Assembly (NCBI RefSeq): GCF_016906535.1
Contig: NC_057380.1
Span: 248,001 to 312,000, forward strand
Reading direction: 5' to 3'
DNA: 64,000 nucleotides
Origin: Rhizoctonia solani
Lineage: Eukaryota > Basidiomycota > Agaricomycetes > Cantharellales > Ceratobasidiaceae
Positions 11,609 through 22,798 of this stretch are shown piece after piece (positions within the stretch are counted from its first letter, which is position 1; each line of letters opens with the position of its first letter). The notes beneath the pieces were generated by a model, which worked only from the letters and a program-made list of their open reading frames with translations, did no database searches and had not been told where the DNA came from. The position numbers were made by a program, and so were the translations under genes.

Positions 11609-14465
11609 CTACTCCACCCGATCCCACTCTCTTACACCCTCCCCAATTCCACCCCTCTCACTGAGCATCGGCAGCCGGCTCGGACTCCCACCCGAAAACA
11701 CCTGCCCGTCCTGGAATACCGTTCTTCCCGGGCTCTGCAGCTCGATAGGAAAGATCGTAGGCGGGGGAACATACAAAGGCGGAGGAGGAAAAACCTGAGC
11801 TGCCGGACCTTGGTACGGAGACGACTGGGTCGGATATGATTGTCGAGACGGACTGTGGCTATGGTATGTCTGACCGGGCGTAGATTGGTATATCTGGCTA
11901 GGCGAAGATTGATAGCTTTGGCCTTGTAAAGGTTGGTAAACTTGACCTGGTGGGCTATGGTATGGCTGGCGCGAAGGACTATGGTACACCTGTGCTGCAG
12001 ACTGTGTCGGGGAATTCTGATAGGCTCGTCCTGGGGATGCGGTTGGCTGGAACATCTGAGGTAGGCTCTGATGTGTTTGTGGGCCTGGTGATACGGTATA
12101 TCCTTGCGGTTGGTAGGGCCCGGTGGGCGTCTGCTGGAACGATCCTTGGCTTTGGCTTTGGCTTTGGCTTTGGCTCTGACCTTGACCTGGTGCCGGTCCC
12201 GGCCCTGGAGGCAACGCCTGGTATCCCCCTTGGCCAGCCGCAGGAGGCTGATACGTTACTTGTCCTTGGTACCCGCTCTGCCCAGATGTCGCTCCTTGAA
12301 ACCCTCCCTGTCCGCTCTGTACCTGACTCTGATTCCAAGAGTTCGGGACGCTCGTTCGGAACGGATGCATCTCCGGCTTTCGCGACTTGCGTGGGGGATT
12401 TTCTACATGCGAAGGAAGGCCAGGTGCATGCGGATGAGTAACGCTAGGAACAGGGTGGAGATAATCTCGTTGGCGATGTTCGGGAAGGGTATGGTGCGTG
12501 CGTTCAGGAAATGGGTCTATGGCGAACAGTGCGCTTGTTGGGTTTATCTCCGACCATGTATCTCCGCTCATCATAGGAACCAGCACTGCCCCCGTCTTGG
12601 GAGGAGTCGGAGGTCGTGGTAAATGAGGAGGGTGCGCATCCGCCAGGCGGGGCGAGCGTTGATTGTTTGTGGGAATAGGAAGAGGCAAACTTCGTTCACT
12701 CGTTCGTTCCGGAGATTGTAGGGAAGGTAATGTCCGACGATTGAGATTCGGAGAAACTGGGACCGGCGACCTAGCCTCCGCGCCCGGAATCGGAGGTTTG
12801 GCTGGAGGATGAAGCGCCTGGGGTGTGGGTACACGAGGGGGCGTTGGAGGCTTCTCATTTGTTTCTCTAACTTGTTCTCGTTCTCGCGCCTTTTGCCGCG
12901 CTGGCTTCGGCTCCCTCGGTCGTTTTGGTGGACCGGTTCCTCGTTGCGTTCGTCGTGGAGCGGGCGGATCCTCTTCTTCGACAGTCGTGTCACCCTCTCC
13001 GTCCAATTCGCTCCCCTTTCTCGGTGATTTTTCGCCACCCACCTCCATTCCCACCACGGCATCCAGTTCTTCCTCGATATCCCTCGCAGCTTGTTCAGCA
13101 GCCTCCCGCCCAGCTCTCTCCACCTCTTCCTCCGCCCTCTCCTTCCCTTCCCGCCCGTGTTCATGGTCATGGTCATGGTCTTGTTCGTCCCGTTCTTCAT
13201 GTTCGCTTCCTTCTTCTCGGTCATCGTGTTCACTCTCGGCTTCAGCCTCTGCTACACCCCTTTCCTTGGCCTTGGCCTGGCTCTTTGCAGCCGCTCCTCG
13301 CACAACCGGCGGGGGAACAATATATAGCCGGGGGCGAAGCACTTTCCATCTGTCATCGTTCCAGTAGCATCAAGACGAGAGATGTGACATAGGTATATAA
13401 CAACCTACCGTCCCCTGATTGCACCTTCGCCCCGATCGGCGCAGGAGTAGCCTTTTTCAGCCATGAAGGCTGTGACACGTCTCCACGGAATTGAGCCAAT
13501 CACCTCAAACAATGAATCGATGAGTTGACGGTCCTATGGGTGTCGTCAGTTTAAGGAGTCGAGGGCGTGAAGTGTGAAAAAAGGCGGTAGCCTGGCCTAA
13601 AAAGAAGCGGGAATAAGAGCAGGGACGAACCTCAGTGTTGCTCCACCTATTGGCTTGTTGGGGCTTAATGGGTGTAGCACGGGAACGAGCACCTCCGCTT
13701 CTTAGCGGGGCGGTCTTAGAGTTACAATTAAATCAATGGAGGTTTATTATTTCTGTTGAGCAGGACCGAAAGGGCTTACTTCCTGTTCTTGTTCCTCGTC
13801 CGTTTCTTCTCTCCTTGAAGCTTCCTCGTTTCTTGACACCCGAGGACGTTTAACAGGCTGGTGCTATTACGAATAGGTAAAGAGAGGGAGGGAAAGAGGA
13901 CAGGACACCAACTTGAGAGCGCCGTTTGGCTCCATGCGTAGGCTCCATATAAGATTCCTAGCAACCAACATTAGTTTGGTGCTAATTTTCGAAAAGATAA
14001 GCGTACGTCTTCAGTGTTGTCGCCGTCATCTGTTTTCCTGCTCGCTTCAGACCTTCTGGGTCGTCCCCTTTTCTTCGTCAACTGTCTGGATAATTCGGAT
14101 TCGCTGGCAACCGGCGTGTCTGTCATCAAAGGCAAACAATCCGAAAAAAAGATTAAATATAAATTCATGCTGTGCAAACAAAGAAACTGACTTTCATCCT
14201 TCCTAATTCTCGTACTCCTCCTCGCCGCAACGACCAAGTTTTCGGCACTTGCTAGTACCTTGAGTTTCTTCGGGGCAACATAGTCAAAGGGCTGAGTAGC
14301 GTCATACGGTGCTCTCGGTTCGGTTAATTTTGTAGGAACATCGTCCCAGTCGTACCGCTGGGCCGCATTATACTGATCCTGTTCTTCTCCCTGGCCTGCA
14401 AATTGCAATCCGTGAGCAACAAAGATAGGTGCAGTCGAGTCTGACGTAGACCGCCGGTGTGACAT
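11609..14465 (-). CDS. Nuclear protein with AT-hook and Myb/SANT-like domain and Pro/Gln-rich tail
   Basis: Read on minus from ATG 14463-14465 (MSHRRSTSDSTAPIFVAHG). Exon 1 contains RYDWDDVPTKL and ends in a basic RRSTRIRKDE run. The second exon holds TKKRGRPRRSEASRK, an AT-hook (core RGRP). After short acidic and basic exons comes RWSNTEDRQLIDSLFEVIG...IPWRRVTAFM...GAIRGRWKVL. Its spaced Trp residues and E-D pair fit a Myb/SANT-like DNA-binding domain. The last exon (from 13326) has a long His/Asp/Glu-rich stretch (DQDHDHDHEHG), Pro-rich segments and a Ser/Gln/Tyr-rich low-complexity tail with repeats like YQSSPSQIYQS and an SQ dipeptide run near 12145-12180. It ends REWDRVE. It probably acts as a chromatin or transcription factor. 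Internal exon joins between 13400 and 14010 are likely but not certain. Confidence 0.75.
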
Positions 14466-14585
14466 TGTCAAGGAGGCGGTAGTTTCTAACAAGGGGAGTT
14501 GATGTCACGCTTAGTCATCACACATCATTCACAACAAAAACAACAATAATTTACAATCAAATATAGACAAGATAGATTGTCATTT

Positions 14586-15641
14586 TTATTTGCGTCGAGA
14601 CTTGGATTTCGACTTTCTCTCTGTTACTCGTTTATCCTTGGCCTTTCTCCGTTGAGCAAGAGCTTTGACGTGCGCTGCCCGGGCCGCCGCCTTTGTTTCG
14701 TAGCGAATTTTAGAAGGTTTGGGCTTTGGTTTTGATTTCTTCTCTGAATTGGGTTTCTGAGCGGTTGGTTTGAGCCTTTTGGTTTGACGTTGCCCTTCTA
14801 ACTGTTCTCCGTCCTCGGCTTCAGGTCGTGTTTTCTGGGGTCCAAGCATATCAGTGGTTGGGTCGAAATCTTCTATTACCGCAACAGTCGCCAACTGTTC
14901 CTCGTCTGAATACTCTTCTTCGTGTTCTTCTGGCTGGACAGAGGATATTCCAACTATTAAATTGTTCGAATGAGTTGCGTCCCCGTTGTAAACGTGAGTG
15001 TAAGGTGGCCAATGAGTGTTAGACAATACGTGGAACCCACTGGGAATGAAAATGAGACGTACCAAATTCTAACGCTGCACCGCCATATGCTTTCTCCACC
15101 GCTTCAAAATTTGTCTGGGCTCGTTCTTTCAGCTCTTTTCGCATCTACCGAACATAAAACAATTAGATTCCCGCGATGTAAAATCCTCAGACGATAAATG
15201 CAGGGTCAAGCCAGGGAATCCTTGAGGGTAATATAGTTCAATTCGACTTTTCCCGCACACAGCCAGAACTGACTGTATGTACCACGCCCGTCACACAATT
15301 GTACCAAAACCAGAACTCACTTGTCGCCTCTCCTCCAAATGCTCCTGCTTCTCCCTCTCTGTAGCCTTAGCTTTGGCAGCTTTTTTCCGTTCCGCATTAC
15401 GCTTTCGAAAGCCTGTTAGGTACTCCCTAATTTTGCCATTTTGTCCAGTTAATACCAATCCAGACGAGTGTATCAATGGTAGATGTGACAGTGCTAATGA
15501 GGAATGATAGAGTAAGAAAGTTGCTAACCTCCGGGCCTCTTCATCGAATACAATCTCTTTCACCTGACCCTGTCTGGCCCGCTTTTTATGCGCCCAGGCC
15601 ACCGATTGGCGAGTGAGTAATGCAGCATTTGAGGGTGCCAT
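14586..15641 (-). CDS. Ribosomal RNA-processing protein 17 (RRP17/Nop25 family)
   Basis: This nucleolar factor is the homologue of yeast Rrp17 and human NOL12, 5'-end exonuclease-related proteins in large-subunit rRNA maturation. It starts at ATG 15639-15641 (MAPSNAALLTRQ). The family signature lies at residues about 27-70: IVFDEEARREYLTGFRKRN followed by a long Lys/Arg/Ala/Glu helix (AERKKAAKAKATEREKQEH) and MRKELKERAQTNFEAVEKAY. An intron splits the signature at EEARR, and two more lie near 15170-15320 and 14960-15060. The C-terminal exon is acidic (PEEHEEEYSDEEQ), then very basic (KKSKPKPKPSKIRYETK and SKSKSRRK), as expected for a nucleolar protein. It lies just upstream of, and in the same direction as, the Myb-like gene, 120 bp apart. 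Confidence 0.88.
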
Positions 15642-16630
15642 TTCGAGCGAACAATGTTCAATTAGGTTATCTCAGAGTATCCCAGGCTTATTCGGGTGAA
15701 AACGTATGATCTCTTGCCCTTGCCTCTAGTAATAATATAGAAAAGCACCGCCGTGGGGAGAAATGAATGTGCTGGTGTACAAATATGTGAGCAATCCAAG
15801 GTTTTGGAATGGCTGGTGGCTGTAACGAGAGCTAAGCCTTCCGGTCACGTGATAAGTGTTAGATTTAAATTTGTGGATGATCAGAGAAGCGATCATCAAG
15901 AGGCCTCTTTTGCTTTGATATGATGGATATTATCAAGAGCTACTTTCCGTGATATCTCCTCTTCGTTAATAATGAGTTAATTACAAATAAGTTAAACTAC
16001 TCACCAAAACACGTCTGAAACGAATGGCGACACCGCCGAATTTTGATGTATGAACAAAGCCGTACGCCGCAGGAGCGGTCATAGACTTGAGGCATAAAGG
16101 AGAGTAGATTTTGAACGGGACAGTTATCTGTGATATCTACATGAGTTAAACCACTCTTAGTTTGTCTGGTTGACAACTTCCGCGTCTTAATCCTATGGTG
16201 TATGGCTATTTGCAGAATGGATTAGGGCCGACGTCGGCGAACCAGATAACTCGCAACAAGCATTGCACGTGTTCATAGAGCCCAGGGGCTTTTTCTTTGG
16301 ACCAATACTTCAGGCGACCATTGGCGCCAATGCGCTCATAACATATTAACATAGGCTAAATCAGGTGAACAAACGCACCTAATCATAAATACAGCTGTAT
16401 GCGTTTTTATACAGCATTAAAGGATCTCCTAGTAAATTTATTTTATCGTGTCATTCGTTGCGATCACTGGTAATTGTTCAAAATCATTCATTGTTGTTTC
16501 ATTTACATTCTTCACTATCATTTATACTACATGATTCGAGGACAAGTAGTTTCACGGAATTAAACAGCTTGGCTACTACTCTAATTTAGCAACCTACCCC
16601 TATAGAGTCAACAAGAATTCACCCACCGAA
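15642..16630. other. Intergenic stretch
   Basis: It is AT-rich and contains no supported gene. The right end is the 3' flank of the tyrosinase gene. Confidence 0.45.
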
Positions 16631-19624
16631 TTACGAGTAAGCTTGCACCGCGGTCCATTCTTGGTGTGGGAAGAGCACGGTGTGTTTTTGCCAATCGTAT
16701 GCATCACACGGAGTCAATGGAGCATGATCTTGCGGCTCGTTATGGTCGTATTCGGTACCATCAGGCAAGGCCTGCAACGCCGCCGAAAATAGCGTGATCA
16801 CTGGGATCAGTTTCTTTGGAATGGATCCCGCATTTGTTGCGTTATTTGCAGAAGTGCTGGCTACTTTGAAACCATCAGGCAAGGTGATCTCTGCGGACAA
16901 GGACTTGAGCAATAGGTCCAGAGTATTCATTTCCCCAGAGTGGCATGCCGCGTGCGCTATGATCTCGTGGGGTATTGTTACGTGATAGACAGATTTTGTC
17001 TCGTCCTCGGTTCTTCCTTGACAAGCTCCACACTTGGTATCCTTGGACCGAACGAGAGCTGCGGCTGATCCGATGTACCCGCCAATGGTCTCTCCAGTTT
17101 GAACATTGAGCGCACCGAAATTGATGTTGACGAGATATGAGGTACCTAAAGCGTGAGGGTCAAGTACAATCCTCACGACATAGTGACGGTAGTCGTGTAT
17201 CGCCTCGCATTGAGGAGCAAGCTCCGCGACGGTTCGTGGGTAAGTCAACTTCTCGGGCACATTCCTGGAGCTGAGCATCTGATATGCCTTCTGACGAGCT
17301 GGGACTGGATTAAACCCGAAAAGCTTTTGCAGACACGCGCGGTTTCGCCGACACTGGCCTCGTTATAAAGACCTTCCGATTGCTCATGTCCTTCTGCGAG
17401 ACTGAGTCGCAAAGAGACCCCAGACCTAGGTCCGAGGGGATCTACGACTTCTTGATCAAGGTGAATGTCCTTATAGGTATAATCTGCCCGTGAAGTAGTG
17501 GATGAATTTCACTTCCGATTGGCTAGCAATCAAAGGCTAACTCACTCTTCGGAACTTTTGATCTCCAACGCGTATCGTCCGAGGTCCAATATTTACCGTC
17601 ACCCTTCCGGAAAGGAGTCAGAGGTGTATCGCCTTTGAGGTCAACCGCTGATTCGACGGGGTTGTCGCTACCCGGCTTGTTTGACCATCCCCATTTCCCA
17701 TCACGTTGCACTAAAGCAGAGAAATTAAAACCTTGAGCTTGTATGTTGGTTTTCACTCACAAAACGGCTTCTGTTTGCCATTCATGTCGATGAAACCGCT
17801 GTTCCCCATATAGTAATCAGGGTATGCGGTCTCCCATAGGGCAAGGATACGGTCCACATTGCAATGATGCAAGAAAAATATCGGGTCGAAACCTAGTGAC
17901 AGAGATAAGACAAGTAAATTCAAATCGAGGGCAAATATATGCTTACTCGCGTAGTCATTATCCATCTTGGAAGATGCAAAGTTAACTTGGTAATCACGTC
18001 TCAACTAGTATTAGCATACCATGTGTCCAAGACCGCCAATTAATAAATGAAGAAGGTTATGTGGGGACTCGATGCTGCCTAGTTTATGGAAAAGTGAATA
18101 CAGTGATAATGTTAGTCCCAAACGGTAATTACCTAAAGGGTTCAGTATTTTAGCGATCTCCCAGTACTTCCCAGATCCAGGATTCTCCCATTGATCTCTC
18201 GTGGGCTGCGACATAGCGCGGGTATTTGAGAATCGGTCCCAGCTAAAAGGATTGGTGTCATTACTCCTATCGCAGCTTAAACTTTCTATTCCTACTTACG
18301 CATAAACTTCGCTTCCCTCAGGCATCTCATTCTTGGGAGGGTATAAAAAGAGGCTAGCTACCTTGCTTTGAAGGTCGTGCCAGCCTGTCGCAGGAGCACC
18401 CGGATATAACTTCCCACCGTTAAGCAAGCTAGAAGTGATTTAATGGGGCTTCCTATCTTATTTATAAATTACTCAACAAATCAAGCGTCTCGAGCTTCTC
18501 TGTCGGATTTACAGGGTCGTTTGAAGGCCACCGATACGTCTGCGTCCATGATCCAAAGTACGCGGTCGGCCATTGATCTCTCGGCGTTTCCCCGGGAGTT
18601 ATAATTGGATTAGCGACCGGACGGTCTTCGAAAAACGATGGAGGAGGCGACCCAAGATTGTAAGTGTATAACGGATTGGAGTGGTCTTCTATTTTCTCCT
18701 CGGGCATATGAATTTTAACATTCTTTTCGCGGAATATCTGGGGGAATCGGCGGGTCTCGCGTGGATCAGTCCAATCCCAGTAACTTATGCTTGCTAAGTG
18801 AAGGTCGTTAGGTGTAAATAGTCGATACTCACGGGAACCGAGCTTGTCAGCAGCTTCAAGCCAAGCCTCGGATTCTGATGGGTGATCTTTAGCAATCTCT
18901 TCAGCGATCTTTCTTGCTGCCTCCCCAATGCTTTGCTGGAATAGTAACAATCGATTAGATCATGTGCTCTAGATTACTGGTATACTGTGTGATATTTACC
19001 TCTAGTAACATAAGCGACGGGCGATGCCAAGTTGGAAAGAGTATAGCTGTGTCACATAAGAATTAATCAGTTTCCGACTAATCTCCCTCCGCATGCAGAA
19101 GCCTTATATACTCACAAGCATGATTACAGTATCCTGCGGTTGTTGGCTTCCATCATTATCTATCATTAACACGCTGAATGTGCATAACATGCCTTTAAAC
19201 TCTTGTAGCTCCTTAGACTTCTGTACTTCGTCGCCTGATGGGTCACCTCTGCGGTCAATTTGTCAAAATCACGGTATCTGAGATGTTTCAGTAAAATAGT
19301 AGCGTACAACCAAGGTTCGTATGGCATTCCGTGTATACCAGCTACGTAATTCGCGATAAGATTCGTGAGCCTTTTCAGCCACAAAACATGACTATACCTT
19401 GTACCCCATATTGAGCTGCTGCTGGTTCGTACCTTTGTCGCGAATTTTTGTCCAGGCTTGAACAAACAGACTGAATTGCTTGTTTTCTTTCATCAAATCG
19501 TGTATTTCGAGCCTTGGTTGGACATCTGGAGTGTTACTCAAACGTTAAAAAAGCATGATCATTCATGAACTGAAGTAAAACACACTTGTGCCAGCCCTTT
19601 GATCAAATATGGCTCGGTAGTCAT
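16631..19624 (-). CDS. Tyrosinase / polyphenol oxidase (type-3 copper)
   Basis: It oxidises monophenols to o-diphenols and o-quinones with a binuclear copper centre. The start is at ATG 19622-19624 ([13 protein letters not shown]) and the stop at 16631; about ten short introns split it. CuA ligands: [11 protein letters not shown] (about 19315-19350), GYCNHA (about 19105-19120) and [13 protein letters not shown] (about 18995-19035). Next come [17 protein letters not shown] and [14 protein letters not shown]. CuB ligands: [16 protein letters not shown] (about 18015-18075), and [19 protein letters not shown] (about 17835-17890). All six His positions look present. The C-terminal domain, in the last exon (about 215 residues), has [19 protein letters not shown] and ends EWTAVQAYS; in fungal tyrosinases this part shields the active site until removed. 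There is no signal peptide, as is usual for this group. A TATA box lies upstream. The product probably serves melanin or phenol metabolism. Exact exon edges near the N-terminus are uncertain. Confidence 0.9.
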
Positions 19625-19690
19625 ACTTTGCAGATCGGCAGCCGGTAACGGACTGAAAATGATGTAGATTGATTGGTGGATTTACCCTCT

Positions 19691-19698
19691 CTTATATA
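19691..19698 (-). promoter_or_regulatory. TATA box of the tyrosinase gene
   Basis: TATATAAG on the minus strand lies about 67 bp above the proposed ATG, a usual distance for a fungal TATA element. It supports the chosen start. Confidence 0.5.
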
Positions 19699-21635
19699 CT
19701 AGTTTCATGGCCGAAGCGCCCGGTGACTATGCCTCACCAAGGCAGAGCAGAGATCCGGCATCTGGGCCTCATGAGACCACACATAGCATATACAGCCTAC
19801 TATATATTAGATTGAATGATCGCCGCAAATCTGATCTCGATTGATCACATTGATGTCATGTTCTTGGACAGATCCGTTTGATAGCGACTGAAAACGTCCA
19901 CCGGAAGGTTCTGAGCGCTCGATTGTAGAGGCAGAAGAGTAATATTCGAATCATGTGGTACTCATGTGTCACAAAATCTTAGGGGGCCGCAGTGCTCCTA
20001 TACAAGGATAGTAAAACTAGTGACGTAAGGAGCCCCATCAGCTGCCTATATCCGCATAATGCACTGAAGTAACGTCACAGTTGGAGCCTTTGTTATGAAG
20101 TCCCTAGATTTCGGTGGCTCAAAATATCAGTACCTGGCTGCATCCGGAACAATTTGAAGCCGAATGGCATGTATGCCAAGTTTACTCCCTGGACCAACGA
20201 TTTGAGGGCACACATAGGCTTCCGCCATCATTTCTTGATGATTCAGTGGAGTGAATCATTTCACTCAAACTACCAATTCGGCATCATAGCCGTTCCAGTG
20301 TATTTGGGGTCCTCAGACCTCCCCTTCAACATTAGCTTCCGTTTCATGGAAGTGAATTCATGAAGTGTTTTACGTATACTTCGCTTACTTTGTTTACCGC
20401 TAATCACAACCAGTTCGCCCCTGAACGGCCACTGTGGTGTGATAAGATCTTGAAAATTAGTACGTTAGTTAAAGATATCTTTTTTCAGTATAATACGGTC
20501 TGAAAACTATAACGTCAGCATGCCTTCCTCAGCATGAATCAGACTAAGGGAGAATTGATACCTCAAGTTAGTATATATTGACCTTGATTTCAGCTTAATT
20601 TTTACTGAAGCACACATGCTTATTTTCAGCATTTTAACCTTGTACAGTGCGGTAATGGGGTCCATTTTATCAGGATGAGCTTCTATGGTACGTTTGGGCA
20701 ACACCCTTCTATCTTGGTCGTGTGAATCAAATTCTATTGGAGAACTCTTAAAATTCATGCAATGCATAATCAAGATAAGATATAAAAGTGACCGGTGAAT
20801 CACAGCGTAGAGACTTCACGTACGATGCCTCACCGAGAGTAGAGACTCGGACACCATTCCTCCCTACCCAGTCCGGAGCAGCGCATCATGTGCAAGGCTC
20901 TGTATCTAACAACGCGCTTGTCGGTGCCCGCCTACCGGTATCGTCTTTTACAGGCTCGCTAAAAGTTAGATACATGAAGACGCCTGTCAGAACATGGTCC
21001 AAGCCTTGTATTGGGAGTAGAACTCTATATTAGTTGCGCTTGATGGCCAAGTATGAGTGATAACAATATAACAACAAGACAGATATTTTAAGTTAAAGAG
21101 TATCCGTTTTATACCCTAGATGACTCGTACAGTCAGGATCGCTCACACACGAACCTCATTACTTCGTACCCCATATGCATCATGTCACGATGGTGCCATT
21201 TTTTAACACACTCACGAGGGCACCTAAACTAGGGTTGAATTTTCTAGGCAAGGGCGACTAAGGTAGATCGTCCAGCCTTTCCTGCATGGCTATTGTTGAC
21301 CTTATACGAAATGTAGAGCATACCCAGTACCGATGACTGACTGAAGTTGCCTTAACGAATTACGATTAAGACGGGCACAACTCAACAAAATCACCTATTT
21401 CTCTACCCGGCACACTTAATTCCAGTTTTCTCCAGAGCGCTCCGGAGATCTCTGGAAACATCTGAAACAAACATATCCAGAGAACTCCAGGACTCAGGCA
21501 AGAAGATAGACCCTATATGCATGATATATGCATTCTTTCTACTAGCAAGCGATTCTCAAACAAGAGAACCCCCCCCCCATACACACACACCCTATTCTCG
21601 ATCTTTCCCACATTCTCATGAGTTGCGCCCACCTA
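19699..21635. other. Gene-poor stretch with one possible exon remnant
   Basis: No complete gene is visible. A 69-codon frame at 20154-20363 looks protein-like (GIIAVPVYLGSSDLPF) but starts with a non-ATG codon and has no joinable neighbours, so I treat it as a possible relic. The stretch also contains the palindromic segment at 21430-21500 and a C-run followed by CA repeats near 21570-21590. Confidence 0.4.
21430..21500. repeat. Short inverted-repeat segment sharing a 14-mer with the element at 43.2 kb
   Basis: CCAGAG...CTCTGG arms surround GCGCTCCGGAG, and a second inverted copy (TCCAGAGAACTCCAGG) follows about 30 bases later. The 14-mer CTCCAGAGCGCTCC (21430-21443) also occurs in the inverted-repeat element at 43177-43383, suggesting a degraded relative. 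Confidence 0.35.
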
Positions 21636-22798
21636 TCAACCAGTGATAAGTATATAACTAACGGGGTAGTCCTGAGGAGACATACGTGCCGTCATAGCTT
21701 GATATTCCTCCCACAATTTGCGCAATGCATCAACCATGTTTGGGTAGAGCCTCTTGATGGATTGTGCCTTATTCCTGAGCTCAACGTATTCGATTTTTGA
21801 CCCCTGATAGGAATAAGAATAAATGAGACCTTCATGTCCGACCAACTTCAGCACATACGTGGGCTGAAATAATCAAGGCCAATTTATTGTTAGTCTGCGA
21901 TGCTTTGAATCGGAGCCACGTGTCACTTACGAAGATGTAGAATAAGGTCGCGATTATTCTATCCTCCGAAGCGGTTAACTCAATTTCTATAGTAGTAGCT
22001 CCTAGTTGTCTTACCTCAAAGTCAGCTGGAGGGCTTAACGCCCTTTGTGCGCCATCCTGATTATGGTAAGCGAACCCCATTTCACAAAATGCCTGTTAAG
22101 CAGCTTAGCTACTTATCACTAATATCGGATAGGTAATATTACCTTCATGAGATATTTCGGTTTGATCGCTCCCCGTTGCTCAGTAAAACCTAAAGTTTGC
22201 CATAGAATACTCAAACTCTCGTGCCTTAGCTTTCTTAAGTGCTCAATCAGCCGACCATCACTCAATATATGTGGTGGCAACTTTGAACCCCCCTCAGATG
22301 CCACTGAGGAATCCAGGCGCCAGGGGCCTGGAGGCTTTTTGACTGAACGTCTACGAGCCGGTAGTTGTTGTTTCTTAGTCAAAGAACTGCGGTCAACTGC
22401 AGGGGATCGCAGATACTTAGAGTCTGTTCCACAACTAGGACTATAGTGGTGATTGGCGGCTACTGAGCTCGTTACTAGATGCTTGGTCGGCTTCTTCTTT
22501 TTACTTCTGACTTCCTGCCAATCTTCGTCTGTCTGCTTGGATAGCTCCTTTTGCATAGGCGGGGGGCGCGTCTCCCCCACTTTGCTAGATAATCCAGCCT
22601 TGGAAAGCTCTCCTCGCAAGACATCACTGTACTTGTGTTTTGCAGGCGATAATATCTGTTGATTGACCTCCTTTGTGCTAACTTCACGCCCGATGCATGG
22701 CTTCGTAGTGAGCTAAGCCTCATATTAGCACATCTGGAGGAACCCTTCCCATCATTCACTCACTGAACATCCAGAACCTCCCCCGGGGCCTGGCTCAT
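21636..22798 (-). CDS. Hypothetical protein, basic N-terminal half, family not recognised
   Basis: The best model starts at ATG 22796-22798 (MSQAPGEVLDV). A GT-AG intron of about 85 nt leads to TKEVNQQILSPAKHKYSDVL. The main exon is basic and Ser/Lys-rich (DEDWQEVRSKKKKPTKH, KKQQLPARRRSVKKPPGPW) and ends with a helical part, LIEHLRKLRHESLSILWQTL. After another intron comes AFCEMGFAYHNQDGAQRA, then EDRIIATLFYIF. A last exon with PTYVLKLVGHEGLIYSYSY and RLYPNMVDALRKLWEEYQ ends ILITG at 21636. The C-terminal half looks folded and the N-terminal half disordered and perhaps nucleic-acid binding. All three introns have GT-AG ends and keep frame, which supports a real gene; the first exon is the least certain. 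Confidence 0.55.

Noticed and set aside
12825..13392. Plus-strand frames of 155-180 codons
   Set aside because: They are antisense shadows of the Glu/Arg/Pro-rich last exon of the Myb-like gene; Ser/Pro/Leu composition is the mirror of that exon.
20154..20363. 69-codon frame with a beta-strand-like sequence
   Set aside because: It begins with TTG and has no promoter or neighbouring exon. Mentioned as a possible relic only.
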